A DNA stretch of 33,894 bases, from positions 1 to 33,894 of the forward strand of contig QWQG01000188.1 in assembly GCA_003670925.1 (NCBI GenBank), in the 5' to 3' direction. A program made the position numbers and the translations under genes. Of this stretch, positions 16,252 to 24,312 are shown one piece after another. The notes beneath the pieces are model-generated. The model did not search any database. It was not told the DNA's origin and was given only the letters and a program-made list of their open reading frames with translations. Origin of the DNA: Planctomycetota bacterium (GTDB lineage: Bacteria > Planctomycetota > Planctomycetia > Planctomycetales > Planctomycetaceae). The first letter of the stretch is position 1. The number at the start of each line of letters is the position of its first letter.

Positions 16252-17349
16252 TTACTCAGGCCACGCGCCACCATCCCAATCTTGGAGCGTTAGGCTCGCG
16301 GCATTCACGACAAAATGTCGGACTTTTTTCCGTTTCCATGTGTACGTGATGTGGACGTTTCCGTCCGCTGCTTGGATCACTGCGGGATAGGAAAACTCGG
16401 CCTGTGCTTCACGATCAAGCGTCAAGGCAGGTTTCCAGTCGTAGCCATTCTCACTGACGGATACGTTGATCATTTCGCGGCCTCGCGGCGTTCCGCTGTT
16501 TCGATGCGTATGATTATAGACTAGCAAGTGACGGCCATCCTCAAGCGTCACGGCATCGATTCCGCTATTGGGATTTGGCAGATTAATGGCCTCCAGATGA
16601 CTCCACGTAAGCCCTTGATCCGAGGACGTTGTCGAAAGCAACTGACCATCGCCGTCACGGTTTCGGCAGAGTGCCTGAATTGAGCCATCCGGATGCTGCA
16701 AGAATGTTGGCTGAATCGCGCCAATTTTTTTCCCGTCATGGATCGCAGGAGTTCTCTGCCATGTTCTGCCATGATCATAAGTGCGTTCAAAGTGCACGCG
16801 CCAGCCATCAAATTCTGTACTGCTCCCACAAAGTAAAGCACCGTCCTGAAGCAGAATCGGTTTGTTGCGGACAGGCCCGTCAATGTGTTCAGGCAAGCGT
16901 CGCGCCATGGACCATGTTGTCCCGTTGTCGCCGGACTCACTCATGACGCCCCACCAGTTGTCGGGCGCTGGACCGCATTTCCAAAACAACAATAAAGGAC
17001 CATCAGGAGATTGAAACAACACCGGGTTCCACGTGGGGTGCCGATGCATGGTCCCGTCAGGTAGGGAATGCTGAATTCCATTGGCCACTTCGACAGCCTC
17101 TGACCAGTGACCGTGAATGTGGCGTGATACCCAAATACCGACATCCTGATGTTTTTCTTCCGTACCGCCAAACCATGCTGCCACCATCCCTCCGGGAGTC
17201 TCTGCAATCGTCGATGCATGACATTCAGGATACGGTGCTGTTTCGTAGATGAATTCCTGACAAACGATCCCAAGATCGTCATTGGCAGAGACCGCCCATG
17301 ATTTCAGCAGCACATACGCCAGTGCCAAGTACCACTTTTGACGATCCAC
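16252..17349 (-). CDS. Secreted sialidase-like (BNR/Asp-box) glycoside hydrolase
   Basis: The protein has 365 residues from a GTG start with AGGAAG eight bases upstream. A short signal peptide (WYLALAYVLLKSWAVSA) is followed by a six-bladed propeller sequence. Asp-boxes or near-boxes are visible: SESGDNGTTWS, TYDHGRTWQ and SSDQGLTWS. ECHASTIAETPGGMVAAWFG at the front and TEFDGWRVHFERT in the middle are typical of the planctomycete/Bacteroidetes sialidase-like family. Members are usually annotated exo-alpha-sialidase, but true substrate specificity is rarely tested and other glycans are possible. It is the last gene of a set with the oxidoreductase (85 bp upstream) and the sulfatase, which suggests extracellular attack on a sulfated glycan. 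Confidence 0.82.
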   Translation of the reverse strand: MDRQKWYLALAYVLLKSWAVSANDDLGIVCQEFIYETAPYPECHASTIAETPGGMVAAWFGGTEEKHQDVGIWVSRHIHGHWSEAVEVANGIQHSLPDGTMHRHPTWNPVLFQSPDGPLLLFWKCGPAPDNWWGVMSESGDNGTTWSMARRLPEHIDGPVRNKPILLQDGALLCGSSTEFDGWRVHFERTYDHGRTWQRTPAIHDGKKIGAIQPTFLQHPDGSIQALCRNRDGDGQLLSTTSSDQGLTWSHLEAINLPNPNSGIDAVTLEDGRHLLVYNHTHRNSGTPRGREMINVSVSENGYDWKPALTLDREAQAEFSYPAVIQAADGNVHITYTWKRKKVRHFVVNAASLTLQDWDGGAWPE

Positions 17350-17434
17350 GTCAGTCGCTTCCTAAGGAATGGCTGTTCACTTCACCCACAAACACGTCCG
17401 TCTCATACATCCTAGACGTCGGATCAAAAAGACG

Positions 17435-18772
17435 CTACACCACCGCTTCAACTTCAAAGCCCGGTCGATAACTTTTTGTCAGCATCGCCGCTGCGCTGTC
17501 GTGCCCAGTGATTGCCATCGTTTCTGTATTCCATTGAAGTTTCGTGCCGGGCAATCTTGCTGCGATGTTGCCGAGTTGCACGGTTTCAGAAAGTGGTCCC
17601 GCGTATTCGAAACCGTCGGTGGTTTTCTGTCCTGAAATCACAGCATCAACCCAATCGTGCCAGTGACTGGTCCCTTTGACATCCGGCAGCTTCATGTCGG
17701 CATACTTTTCCTGTGGATACAACAACGGGCTCGCAACATGCGGCAGCACCATCACGCCACCTTCACCAATAAACAACGACCCAGCGCCCGGCAAATCAAC
17801 GCCAGCCGGCAATTGTGCCAGTTCGGCTGGCGGCTTGAGGCCCCCGTCACGCCAAATCACTTTGATGGTGCTTCCCAAAGTGTATTTCGTCCCCGGAAAT
17901 TCAAACGTCACAGTCTCCGGGCCTGGCCAGACTTCAGATGTTGTTCCACCATTCGCTGCTTCGATCGAAATCGGTGCCTGAATTTCCAATGCAGTGAAGA
18001 CCGGATCTAGAATATGACAGCCAAAATCCCCCAACGCTCCGGATCCGAAATCCTGCCAATCACGCCATTTAAACGGGTGATAGACGTCCGCGGCAAACTC
18101 ACGTACGGGAGCCGCGCCTAGCCAAAGGTCCCAGTTGACTCCTTTCGGAATCGGAGCATCAGCAGGTCGATCCGTGCGATTACAGTGTTGTCGCCCTTGA
18201 ACCCCGACCCACGAATGCACTTCACGTACTTTACCGATTACTCCCTCTTGAATGAGTCGCACTCCCTGACGGTATTCGGCGTTGGAATGAATTTGATTTC
18301 CCATTTGAGTCGTCAGTTTTTTCTGTGTCGCCAGCAGTCGCATTTGGCGTGATTCCCAGACGGTATGCGTGAGTGGTTTTTGACAGTAGACATGCTTCCC
18401 AAGCTTCATGGCCGCCATCGCAATTGGGGCGTGCATATGGTCTGGCGTGGAAACGATGACGGCATCCACTTTGGCGCCCAGATCAGCTAAAAGCTGGCGG
18501 TAATCGGCAAAGTGCGGTACACCCACAAACGCTGCGTCCGCTTTGTCAAATCGAGCTGCATCAATGTCGCAGAAACCGACAAATTTCACACTGGCATGTG
18601 ATCCGACATTGGATAGGTCCGACCATCCCATCCCGTTGACGCCTATTGCCGCGACGTGTAACTCTTGCCGCGCCGGAGCTGCGCGCAGGATGGAAGGCAT
18701 CGCAAACATGCCCGTAGCTGCAACGGCGGACCGAGTCAAAAACCGACGTCGTGGAAGTCTAGCTTGGGTCAT
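17435..18772 (-). CDS. Tat-exported Gfo/Idh/MocA family oxidoreductase
   Basis: This is a 445-residue NAD(P)-dependent sugar-type oxidoreductase. The N-terminus is a twin-arginine signal, LPRRRFLTRSAVAATGMFAM, ending near ILRAAPA. The Rossmann part starts at VAAIGVNGMG, continues with FVGFCDID and AVIVSTPDHMHAPIAMAAM, and has the family motif in the form YCQKPLTHTVWE. Gln replaces the Glu of the usual EKP, as is common in planctomycete relatives. The C-terminal alpha/beta domain carries PFKWRDWQDFGSGALGDFGCHILDP. Some Tat-exported members use a bound NAD to process glycosides, which fits the neighbouring sulfatase and sialidase; the substrate is not known. The ATG has AAGGAA six bases upstream. 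Confidence 0.9.
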   Translation of the reverse strand: MTQARLPRRRFLTRSAVAATGMFAMPSILRAAPARQELHVAAIGVNGMGWSDLSNVGSHASVKFVGFCDIDAARFDKADAAFVGVPHFADYRQLLADLGAKVDAVIVSTPDHMHAPIAMAAMKLGKHVYCQKPLTHTVWESRQMRLLATQKKLTTQMGNQIHSNAEYRQGVRLIQEGVIGKVREVHSWVGVQGRQHCNRTDRPADAPIPKGVNWDLWLGAAPVREFAADVYHPFKWRDWQDFGSGALGDFGCHILDPVFTALEIQAPISIEAANGGTTSEVWPGPETVTFEFPGTKYTLGSTIKVIWRDGGLKPPAELAQLPAGVDLPGAGSLFIGEGGVMVLPHVASPLLYPQEKYADMKLPDVKGTSHWHDWVDAVISGQKTTDGFEYAGPLSETVQLGNIAARLPGTKLQWNTETMAITGHDSAAAMLTKSYRPGFEVEAVV

Positions 18773-18837
18773 GCGTGGTTCCTTATGGTTTGTGTTTTCA
18801 AAAGTTATTGTTGAAGAGACGATGCATCACCGGATAA

Positions 18838-20346
18838 TCATGGATCCGCCAACAGAGGGGCCCATGTGCCTAGCTGTAACCTCGGAATCTTTCCGTCAGG
18901 TGGCAGTGTAGATGCCACGGCGTCCTTTAAGGCCACCGCTAATTCTTCCCTTGCGGCCTTATGTTCGTCATTTTCAACAAGGTTTGTCAACTCGCGCGGG
19001 TCATTGTCATGATTATAAAGTTCTCTTCCGGCAGCCCCTCTATCCCATTCCGTGTAGCGCCAACGTGGGGTTCGAAGAGAATAACCAAAGAACGGACCGT
19101 CTGCTTCATTGCCATTTTTAGCCTTCCTTAGCTTGCCGCCACGGGTGACCTGAGTTAACGCCCACCCGCGTCCAGTGTGTGATGGATCCTTGAGCATTGG
19201 AACCAGACTCTGCCCTTGAAGATTGTCCGGAATTCTAACATCGCAAAGCTCTGCTAGGGTTGGAAACAAATCGATCTGTGACACTGGCGTCTCCGAGATC
19301 GTCCCTAGGGACATTCCCGGTGCCACGATCAGCAGCGGAACGCGGGCACTTTCCTCGAAGAGACTCATTTTTTGCCAAAGTCCATGTTCGCCCATGTGAT
19401 AACCGTGGTCACTCGTAAACACGATGACAGTATTTTCCGCTAGTCCTTGACGTTCAAGGGAGTTCACAACTACGCCAACCTGAGTGTCCATAAAGCTGAT
19501 ACTGGCATAATATGCTTGGCGACATTGTCGACGGAGTGCATCTGTTAATTGTTCCTGCTCCTTTTTCTGACTAGCAAGACCCGCCATTGGAATATCGGCT
19601 TGATCTTCTTCAATGCCCTGGACCACTGGCATTTCGGCTTCTTGGTACATATCAAAGTATGGCGACTTAGGAGCAACATAAGGCGTGTGCGGACGAAAGA
19701 AGCCAACCGCCAGAAAGAACGGACGGTGTTTTTCTCGGGCACAGCGTTCCAGCACCCAGTTCGCATCGTTTGCCATCAATGCGTCGGTATGATGTTCGTC
19801 ACTCTGCGGCGAAGCATACCAACTGAGCGTTCCGCCAAACTGATTTTTGGTCAGACTGAAGATCGATGAATGTTCTTCCAGCCGATCGACCCCAGCAGGA
19901 TTGAGCTCCAACTCCCACGATCCCGGATCATCGTGTCCGTTGGTGCCGATCGAATTCGGAACGTTGTAGTGATAGAGCTTCCCGATTCGTGCGGCAAAGT
20001 ATCCCTGCTGGCGAAACGCCTGCGGCATACTCAGTTGATGGGGAATGGTCTGGCGGAATACCTGACTGTTTTCGTGGATTCCCGTACTATTGGGATACAA
20101 CCCCGTGAGTAACGAATTGCGGCTAGGGCCACACAGTGGAAACGAGCAGTACGCTTTGTTAAAGCGCACGCCCCGCGCTGCCAGTCGGTCAATATTGGGT
20201 GTCTTAACCTGCGGATCACCATAACAGCCCAGCAGGTTATTAAGGTCATCGGAAATGATGAACAGCACATTCCGCCGAGCATCAGTAGCAATCGCTGAAG
20301 CACAGCACAACATCGTTAGAAAAAACCATACAAACGACTTTCCCAT
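18838..20346 (-). CDS. Secreted formylglycine-dependent sulfatase (iduronate-2-sulfatase-like)
   Basis: The enzyme hydrolyses sulfate esters outside the cytoplasm. A signal peptide (SFVWFFLTMLCCASAIA) precedes the metal-binding NVLFIISDDLNN. The sulfatase signature is CGPSRNSLLTG, with C73 (counting from the GTG at 20349) as the residue converted to formylglycine. TPNIDRLAARGVRFNKAYC, the active-site HTPYVAPKSPYF region and the second metal motif FTSDHGYHMGEHGLWQK are all present. Overall arrangement resembles iduronate-2-sulfatase and choline-sulfatase-like planctomycete enzymes; natural substrate unknown. ATG 20346 has GAGG at eight bases, better than GTG 20349. It needs a formylglycine-generating enzyme, not in this window. 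It leads the set sulfatase, oxidoreductase (65 bp gap), sialidase. Confidence 0.93.
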   Translation of the reverse strand: MGKSFVWFFLTMLCCASAIATDARRNVLFIISDDLNNLLGCYGDPQVKTPNIDRLAARGVRFNKAYCSFPLCGPSRNSLLTGLYPNSTGIHENSQVFRQTIPHQLSMPQAFRQQGYFAARIGKLYHYNVPNSIGTNGHDDPGSWELELNPAGVDRLEEHSSIFSLTKNQFGGTLSWYASPQSDEHHTDALMANDANWVLERCAREKHRPFFLAVGFFRPHTPYVAPKSPYFDMYQEAEMPVVQGIEEDQADIPMAGLASQKKEQEQLTDALRRQCRQAYYASISFMDTQVGVVVNSLERQGLAENTVIVFTSDHGYHMGEHGLWQKMSLFEESARVPLLIVAPGMSLGTISETPVSQIDLFPTLAELCDVRIPDNLQGQSLVPMLKDPSHTGRGWALTQVTRGGKLRKAKNGNEADGPFFGYSLRTPRWRYTEWDRGAAGRELYNHDNDPRELTNLVENDEHKAAREELAVALKDAVASTLPPDGKIPRLQLGTWAPLLADP

Positions 20347-20481
20347 CACAGCAACCTCACATCAAAATGATGAAAACTGGACTAGGATGTTACCGTGACC
20401 AAATCGAATTAGCTACGCTGCGGCGCATTCTGAACGGCAGCGAATCCCTGTCACAGAATAGGTTGCCAACGATTTATCAGG

Positions 20482-21135
20482 CTAAACGTCCGGCAGTTTC
20501 TCGACCCACCATTTTGGTTGCACGAAGATATTTTCGACAACCATGGTGAAACCGGGAAGGAGGTCGCCGATTTCCAGAGTCTGCCACTTCCCCAGCGACA
20601 GGGTATGGCTGGCGCGGCGAATGACTTGGATCTCTTTTTTGAACGGGTCTGGCACCCACACGCATTCGACGCCGTGTTTCAAATACGCCGTTGTCCGGAG
20701 GCGCATGTCGGAACGGCGATCATGCGACGAAGCCACATCAATGACGATGCGAGGAATTTCCGTAGCGATGACGTTGTCAAACTGGCTAAACGGCTTGCCC
20801 TCCCGGAAAATACTCATCGCCGGAACGTAGACCGTATCTGGTTCTGAATGCACATGCAGTCCCAAATCGTGGCATGCATAGCCTCGCGTCTGCGGTGGCT
20901 GCGTCCTGAACCACTCCGCTAACGCCCGGGAAATGTTGAGCACGATCGTGCCATGTAAGTCATCGGGAGCCGACAATAACACGGTCTGACCATCATGCAA
21001 TTCATGCCAACGCCCAGCTTCGGGCAGGGAATATTTGAGTTCCGCAAAGTCCTGCGCGGAAAGGGTCGATGGGCTTAGCATGGATTGGGGCTTAGCATGG
21101 ATTGGGGCGAGTTTAGGGTCATCCAAGAATTCCAT
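20482..21135 (-). CDS. Uma2-family (DUF820) PD-(D/E)XK nuclease-like protein with altered active-site motif
   Basis: The frame opens at 21150, and ATG 21135 has GGAG nine bases upstream; ATG 21081 is a third option. The fold is visible as GRWHELHDGQTVLLSAPDDL, NISRALAEWF, IVIDVASSHDRRSDMRLRTTAYLKHGVECVWVPDP. In typical Uma2 proteins the first catalytic Asp lies in a V-x-PD-hydrophobic motif. Here that site reads VYVPAMSIF, and the following E/D site reads VIDVAS, so nuclease activity is doubtful. The N-terminal part is coded across a 17-bp tandem duplication. The 5' end overlaps the DUF1501 gene (which ends at 21119) in another frame. Uma2 function is unsettled; members are abundant in cyanobacteria and planctomycetes. 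Confidence 0.75.
   Translation of the reverse strand: MEFLDDPKLAPIHAKPQSMLSPSTLSAQDFAELKYSLPEAGRWHELHDGQTVLLSAPDDLHGTIVLNISRALAEWFRTQPPQTRGYACHDLGLHVHSEPDTVYVPAMSIFREGKPFSQFDNVIATEIPRIVIDVASSHDRRSDMRLRTTAYLKHGVECVWVPDPFKKEIQVIRRASHTLSLGKWQTLEIGDLLPGFTMVVENIFVQPKWWVEKLPDV
21074..21107. repeat. Perfect 17-bp tandem duplication at the 5' end of the Uma2-like gene
   Basis: CTTAGCATGGATTGGGG occurs twice head to tail (21074-21090 and 21091-21107) with no mismatch. Since 17 is not a multiple of three, the copies are read in different frames. Each copy contains a minus-strand ATG. The upstream one opens an 8-codon frame ending in TAA, and the downstream one (21081) is in frame with the Uma2-like domain. 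Confidence 0.9.
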
Positions 21136-22546
21136 GGACGACTTCTCCATGCACGTCTGTGAGGCGAAAGTCGCGTCCCTGCGACCGGTACGTCAGCTGC
21201 TTATGATTCAGTCCCAGCAAATGCAGAATAGTGGCATGCAGATCGTGCACATGAACGCGATTTTCTACGGGCCCGAAACCCATTTCATCCGTCGCCCCAA
21301 AAATCTGACCGCGTTTGACGCCGCCACCCGCCAGCCACATGGTAAACGCATCGACGTGATGGTCACGACCAATAGATTCCCGCGGCTCGCCCATCGGCGT
21401 CCGACCAAATTCTCCGCCCCAAATAACTAGCGTGTCTTCCAGCAGGCCTCTTGCTTTCAAATCGAGCACCAACGCGGCAGCCGCTTGGTCCACCTCGCGG
21501 CAGACACCATCCAATGCCACATCGAGATCGGCACCCTTACCCCCATGATGATCCCAATCCGTATGGTACAATTGGACGAAACGCACGCCGCGTTCGACAA
21601 GTCTTCGCGCTAGCAGGCAATTGTTTGCGAAAGACGCCTTACCGGGGACCGCGCCGTACATGTCCAGCGTCAATTTGGATTCGGCTTCCAATTGAGTCAG
21701 CTCAGGGGCCGCCATCTGCATTGAAAATGCTGTTTCGTACGCACTGATCCGCGTTTCAATTTCTGGATCTCTGACTTCTGCTAGCCGCAGCCGATTGAGT
21801 TGTCCGACGGTGTCTGTGAAATCACGCTGAGCCTCCCGCGTAATACCGGGCGGATTGGACAGGTTCAAAATAGGATTTCCTTTGCTCCGGAATGGAACAC
21901 CCTGCAGACTGGTCGGTAGAAATCCACTCGACCACAAGGTGTTGCCCGCGCGAGGCCCTCGAGGACCTGATTGCAATACCACAAAACCAGGTAGGCTATT
22001 TGATTCGCTGCCGAGACCGTACGTGACCCACGATCCGAGACTGGGACGCCCCGGTGCCTGAAACCCGCTATTCATGAATAGTTTAGCCGGTCCGTGATTG
22101 AAAACGTCTGTCGCCACACTGCGCACCCAACAGACATCATCGACGATCGCTCGATGATGCGGCAGCAGTTCGCTCAGATCCATGCCACAGTCGCCCCACC
22201 GTCCGAAATGCCGGTTTGATCCCAGCAATTTGGCATCCGCCGGAAGAAATGCAAACCGCCGGCCCTCTGTCATACTCGCGGGCGGCGTTTGCCCATGATA
22301 CTGATTCAGCACAGGCTTGGGAGTAAACAATTCAAGTTGACTGGGGCCTCCCGCCATGAACAAAAAAATGACATTCTTGGCGCGTGGCGGAAAATGTGAA
22401 TCACGCAAGGCCATCGCTCGTTCACCGGCAGCAGCTTCGGAATTGAGCAATGTGGAGAGCGCGACACTCCCAAGGCCGAGTGCAGAATTCGTCAGAAACG
22501 TTCGTCGCTGGTCTAGCATGGCCGATGGCGATTGTGTGTGTGTCAT
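21119..22546 (-). CDS. DUF1501 family protein with Tat signal (first of three)
   Basis: This 475-residue protein belongs to the DUF1501 family, exported proteins of alkaline-phosphatase/sulfatase-like fold whose reaction is not established. The N-terminus is a Tat signal, DQRRTFLTNSALGLGSVALS. Family motifs follow in order: NVIFLFMAGGPSQLELFTPK, GRPSLGSWVTYGLGS, LLARRLVERGVRFVQLYHTD ending in DWDHHGGKG, LVIWGGEFGRTPMG and GRDHHVDAF. The Asp/His/Glu clusters look like metal ligands. It stands alone, without the DUF1549/DUF1553 partner gene that usually accompanies this family. Its end overlaps the start of the Uma2-like frame, and it is divergent from glgC. The ATG has only a weak GAAGAA ahead of it. 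Confidence 0.92.
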   Translation of the reverse strand: MTHTQSPSAMLDQRRTFLTNSALGLGSVALSTLLNSEAAAGERAMALRDSHFPPRAKNVIFLFMAGGPSQLELFTPKPVLNQYHGQTPPASMTEGRRFAFLPADAKLLGSNRHFGRWGDCGMDLSELLPHHRAIVDDVCWVRSVATDVFNHGPAKLFMNSGFQAPGRPSLGSWVTYGLGSESNSLPGFVVLQSGPRGPRAGNTLWSSGFLPTSLQGVPFRSKGNPILNLSNPPGITREAQRDFTDTVGQLNRLRLAEVRDPEIETRISAYETAFSMQMAAPELTQLEAESKLTLDMYGAVPGKASFANNCLLARRLVERGVRFVQLYHTDWDHHGGKGADLDVALDGVCREVDQAAAALVLDLKARGLLEDTLVIWGGEFGRTPMGEPRESIGRDHHVDAFTMWLAGGGVKRGQIFGATDEMGFGPVENRVHVHDLHATILHLLGLNHKQLTYRSQGRDFRLTDVHGEVVHGILG

Positions 22547-22793
22547 GCTGGTCAGATTCTTCGTAAAGACTTAATCGGCATGAGTTGCCGTTTGTGCGAA
22601 TATGATGTTTTGTTCAGTATTTGCGTTGTGCCGTACAGTCCGAAGTGAAAACATTTTCGAGGCAAAGTTCATTGCTTGTTGAAACTTGGCGGGTTGCTCT
22701 CTTTTCGAATCGAAAGTGAATCCCTTAAACTCCATTGTGATTTGAGATAAGAACACTCAGCCAGCGGCAGTCAGTTATAACAGGGATGACACC

Positions 22794-24089
22794 ATGCGTC
22801 ACACAGTCGGCTTGATTCTTGGGGGCGGTAAGGGAACGCGTCTGATGCCGCTGACCGAATATCGCTCGAAACCAGCCGTGCCGTTAGGAGGAAAGTACCG
22901 ACTGATCGACGTTCCAATTTCGAACTGCATTAACAGCAACATCAACCGCATGTACGTGCTGACTCAGTTTAATTCCGTCAGTTTGCACCGGCATATTCGC
23001 CAGACGTACAATTTCGATCTGTTCCACAACGGATTCGTGGAAATTCTGGCAGCCCAGCAGACGCTGGAAGGTGCAGACTGGTATCAGGGCACAGCCGATG
23101 CCGTCCGCAAACAGGTGCGATTTCTTAAGGAATATGGCATTAAGTACGTGCTGATTCTTTCCGGCGATCAATTGTACCGGATGAATTTCAATGAGATGTT
23201 AGCAACGCACATCAACGCGGACGCGGATGTCACAATTTCTACGGTTCCAGTCCACGCTGATGCCGCCCGCAGCTTCGGAATTATGCAGCTCAATGATTCC
23301 GGAAAAGTCGTCGATTTCGTCGAAAAACCAAAGGACGATGCTTCGCTTGAAAAGGTGCGGACACCGGCGGCATGGATTGAGAGCAAAGGCATCGAAGCCA
23401 ATGGTCGCGAGTACCTTGCCAGCATGGGGATTTACTTGTGGAACCGTGACCTCCTAGTCGATTTACTGGAATCTACAAGCCATGACGATTTCGGCCAGCA
23501 CATTTTTCCGATGGCGATTAAAAACCATCATGTGCAAACGCATCTTTTCGATGGCTATTGGGAAGACATCGGAACGATCAAAGCCTTCTATGACTGCAAT
23601 TTGGCGTTGACTGATGCCAATCCTCCGTTCTTGTTTGCGGATCGCCGCGCGCCCATTTTCACGCGACCACGCTTTCTGCCCTCGACACGCATGGCGTCCT
23701 GCACCGTCCGTGACAGTTTGATTGCAGACGGTTGCTTTATCGGCACCAGTACGATTATCGAGAAATCTGTGATCGGGATGAGGACGCACATTGGGAAAAA
23801 TGTGATCGTCAAGAATTCCGTCGTCATGGGAGCCGATTTTTATCCAACAACCGACGACCATTTGTACTCCTTCGGTGACTCAGCAGCCGTTTGGGGCATC
23901 GGTGATGGTGCGTATATTGATGGTGCCATGCTCGATAAGAACGTCTGCATCGGGCGTAACGTCAGAATTGTGGCCAGTGAGTCACCTGCGGCGGACTGCG
24001 ACTTCGGTGAAGTCCTCGTCCGCGACGGCATCCCCTGTGTTCGTAAGAATGCCCGTGTGCCTGATGGGTGGCGATTTCCAGAAAAATAA
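22794..24089 (+). CDS. glgC: Glucose-1-phosphate adenylyltransferase (ADP-glucose pyrophosphorylase)
   Basis: GlgC makes ADP-glucose from ATP and glucose 1-phosphate, the committed step of glycogen synthesis. The 431-residue protein has the nucleotidyltransferase opening GLILGGGKGTRLMPLTEYRS, then KPAVPLGGKYRLIDVPISNC. WYQGTADAVRKQ, the catalytic-region LILSGDQLYRMN and the sugar-phosphate-binding VDFVEKPKDD and YLASMGIYLW are all present. The C-terminal left-handed beta-helix (GCFIGTSTIIEKSVIGMRTHIG, then MLDKNVCIGRNV) and its ending are of the plant/cyanobacterial type. AGGGA eight bases upstream supports the ATG. glgA and other glycogen genes are not nearby. Confidence 0.96.
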   Translation: MRHTVGLILGGGKGTRLMPLTEYRSKPAVPLGGKYRLIDVPISNCINSNINRMYVLTQFNSVSLHRHIRQTYNFDLFHNGFVEILAAQQTLEGADWYQGTADAVRKQVRFLKEYGIKYVLILSGDQLYRMNFNEMLATHINADADVTISTVPVHADAARSFGIMQLNDSGKVVDFVEKPKDDASLEKVRTPAAWIESKGIEANGREYLASMGIYLWNRDLLVDLLESTSHDDFGQHIFPMAIKNHHVQTHLFDGYWEDIGTIKAFYDCNLALTDANPPFLFADRRAPIFTRPRFLPSTRMASCTVRDSLIADGCFIGTSTIIEKSVIGMRTHIGKNVIVKNSVVMGADFYPTTDDHLYSFGDSAAVWGIGDGAYIDGAMLDKNVCIGRNVRIVASESPAADCDFGEVLVRDGIPCVRKNARVPDGWRFPEK

Positions 24090-24135
24090 AGGCCCAACGC
24101 TCAAACCAAACGGATAGACACCAGCCCTACTCCCG

Positions 24136-24155
24136 AAAAACTGTGCATCGTGCAC
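24136..24155 (-). terminator. Possible intrinsic terminator of the DUF1501/PSD operon
   Basis: On the minus strand GTGCA-CGA-TGCAC forms a 5-bp stem, and after two bases a run of five T follows (plus-strand A run at 24136-24140). The stem is short, but it lies where the minus-strand transcript should end, ahead of the convergent glgC. Confidence 0.35.
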
Positions 24156-24165
24156 TGCTGAAAAC

Positions 24166-24312
24166 TTACACCACAGGGGCATGCAACGCTCGGTGTGCCA
24201 GTTGGCTATTCACGACTTCGCCGGTTGATTCCTTGTCAGCATGACTCAGAAGATGACGATCGGCGGCCTGATTCAACGCGCTGCTCAATTCGTTGTCGAC
24301 AAGCTGGCGGAC
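24166..24312 (-). other. In-frame open stretch after the DUF1501 stop codon
   Basis: After the TAA of the DUF1501 gene, the same frame runs on without interruption for 48 codons to the next TAA at 24166-24168. It encodes a soluble, helix-like sequence (LVDNELSSALNQAADRHLLS and on). It has no ATG, so it is not an independent gene by ordinary rules. The terminator candidate lies just beyond its stop. It could be the remains of a longer C-terminus, a gene remnant or chance. Confidence 0.3.

Noticed and set aside
22703-22715. TTTCG-AAT-CGAAA palindrome between glgC and DUF1501, considered as an operator
   Set aside because: A 5-bp dyad is common by chance and there is no regulator in the window to tie it to.
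22776-22781. TATAAC as a -10 element for glgC
   Set aside because: It would put the transcript start only a few bases before the ATG and inside the ribosome binding region, and no -35 is visible.
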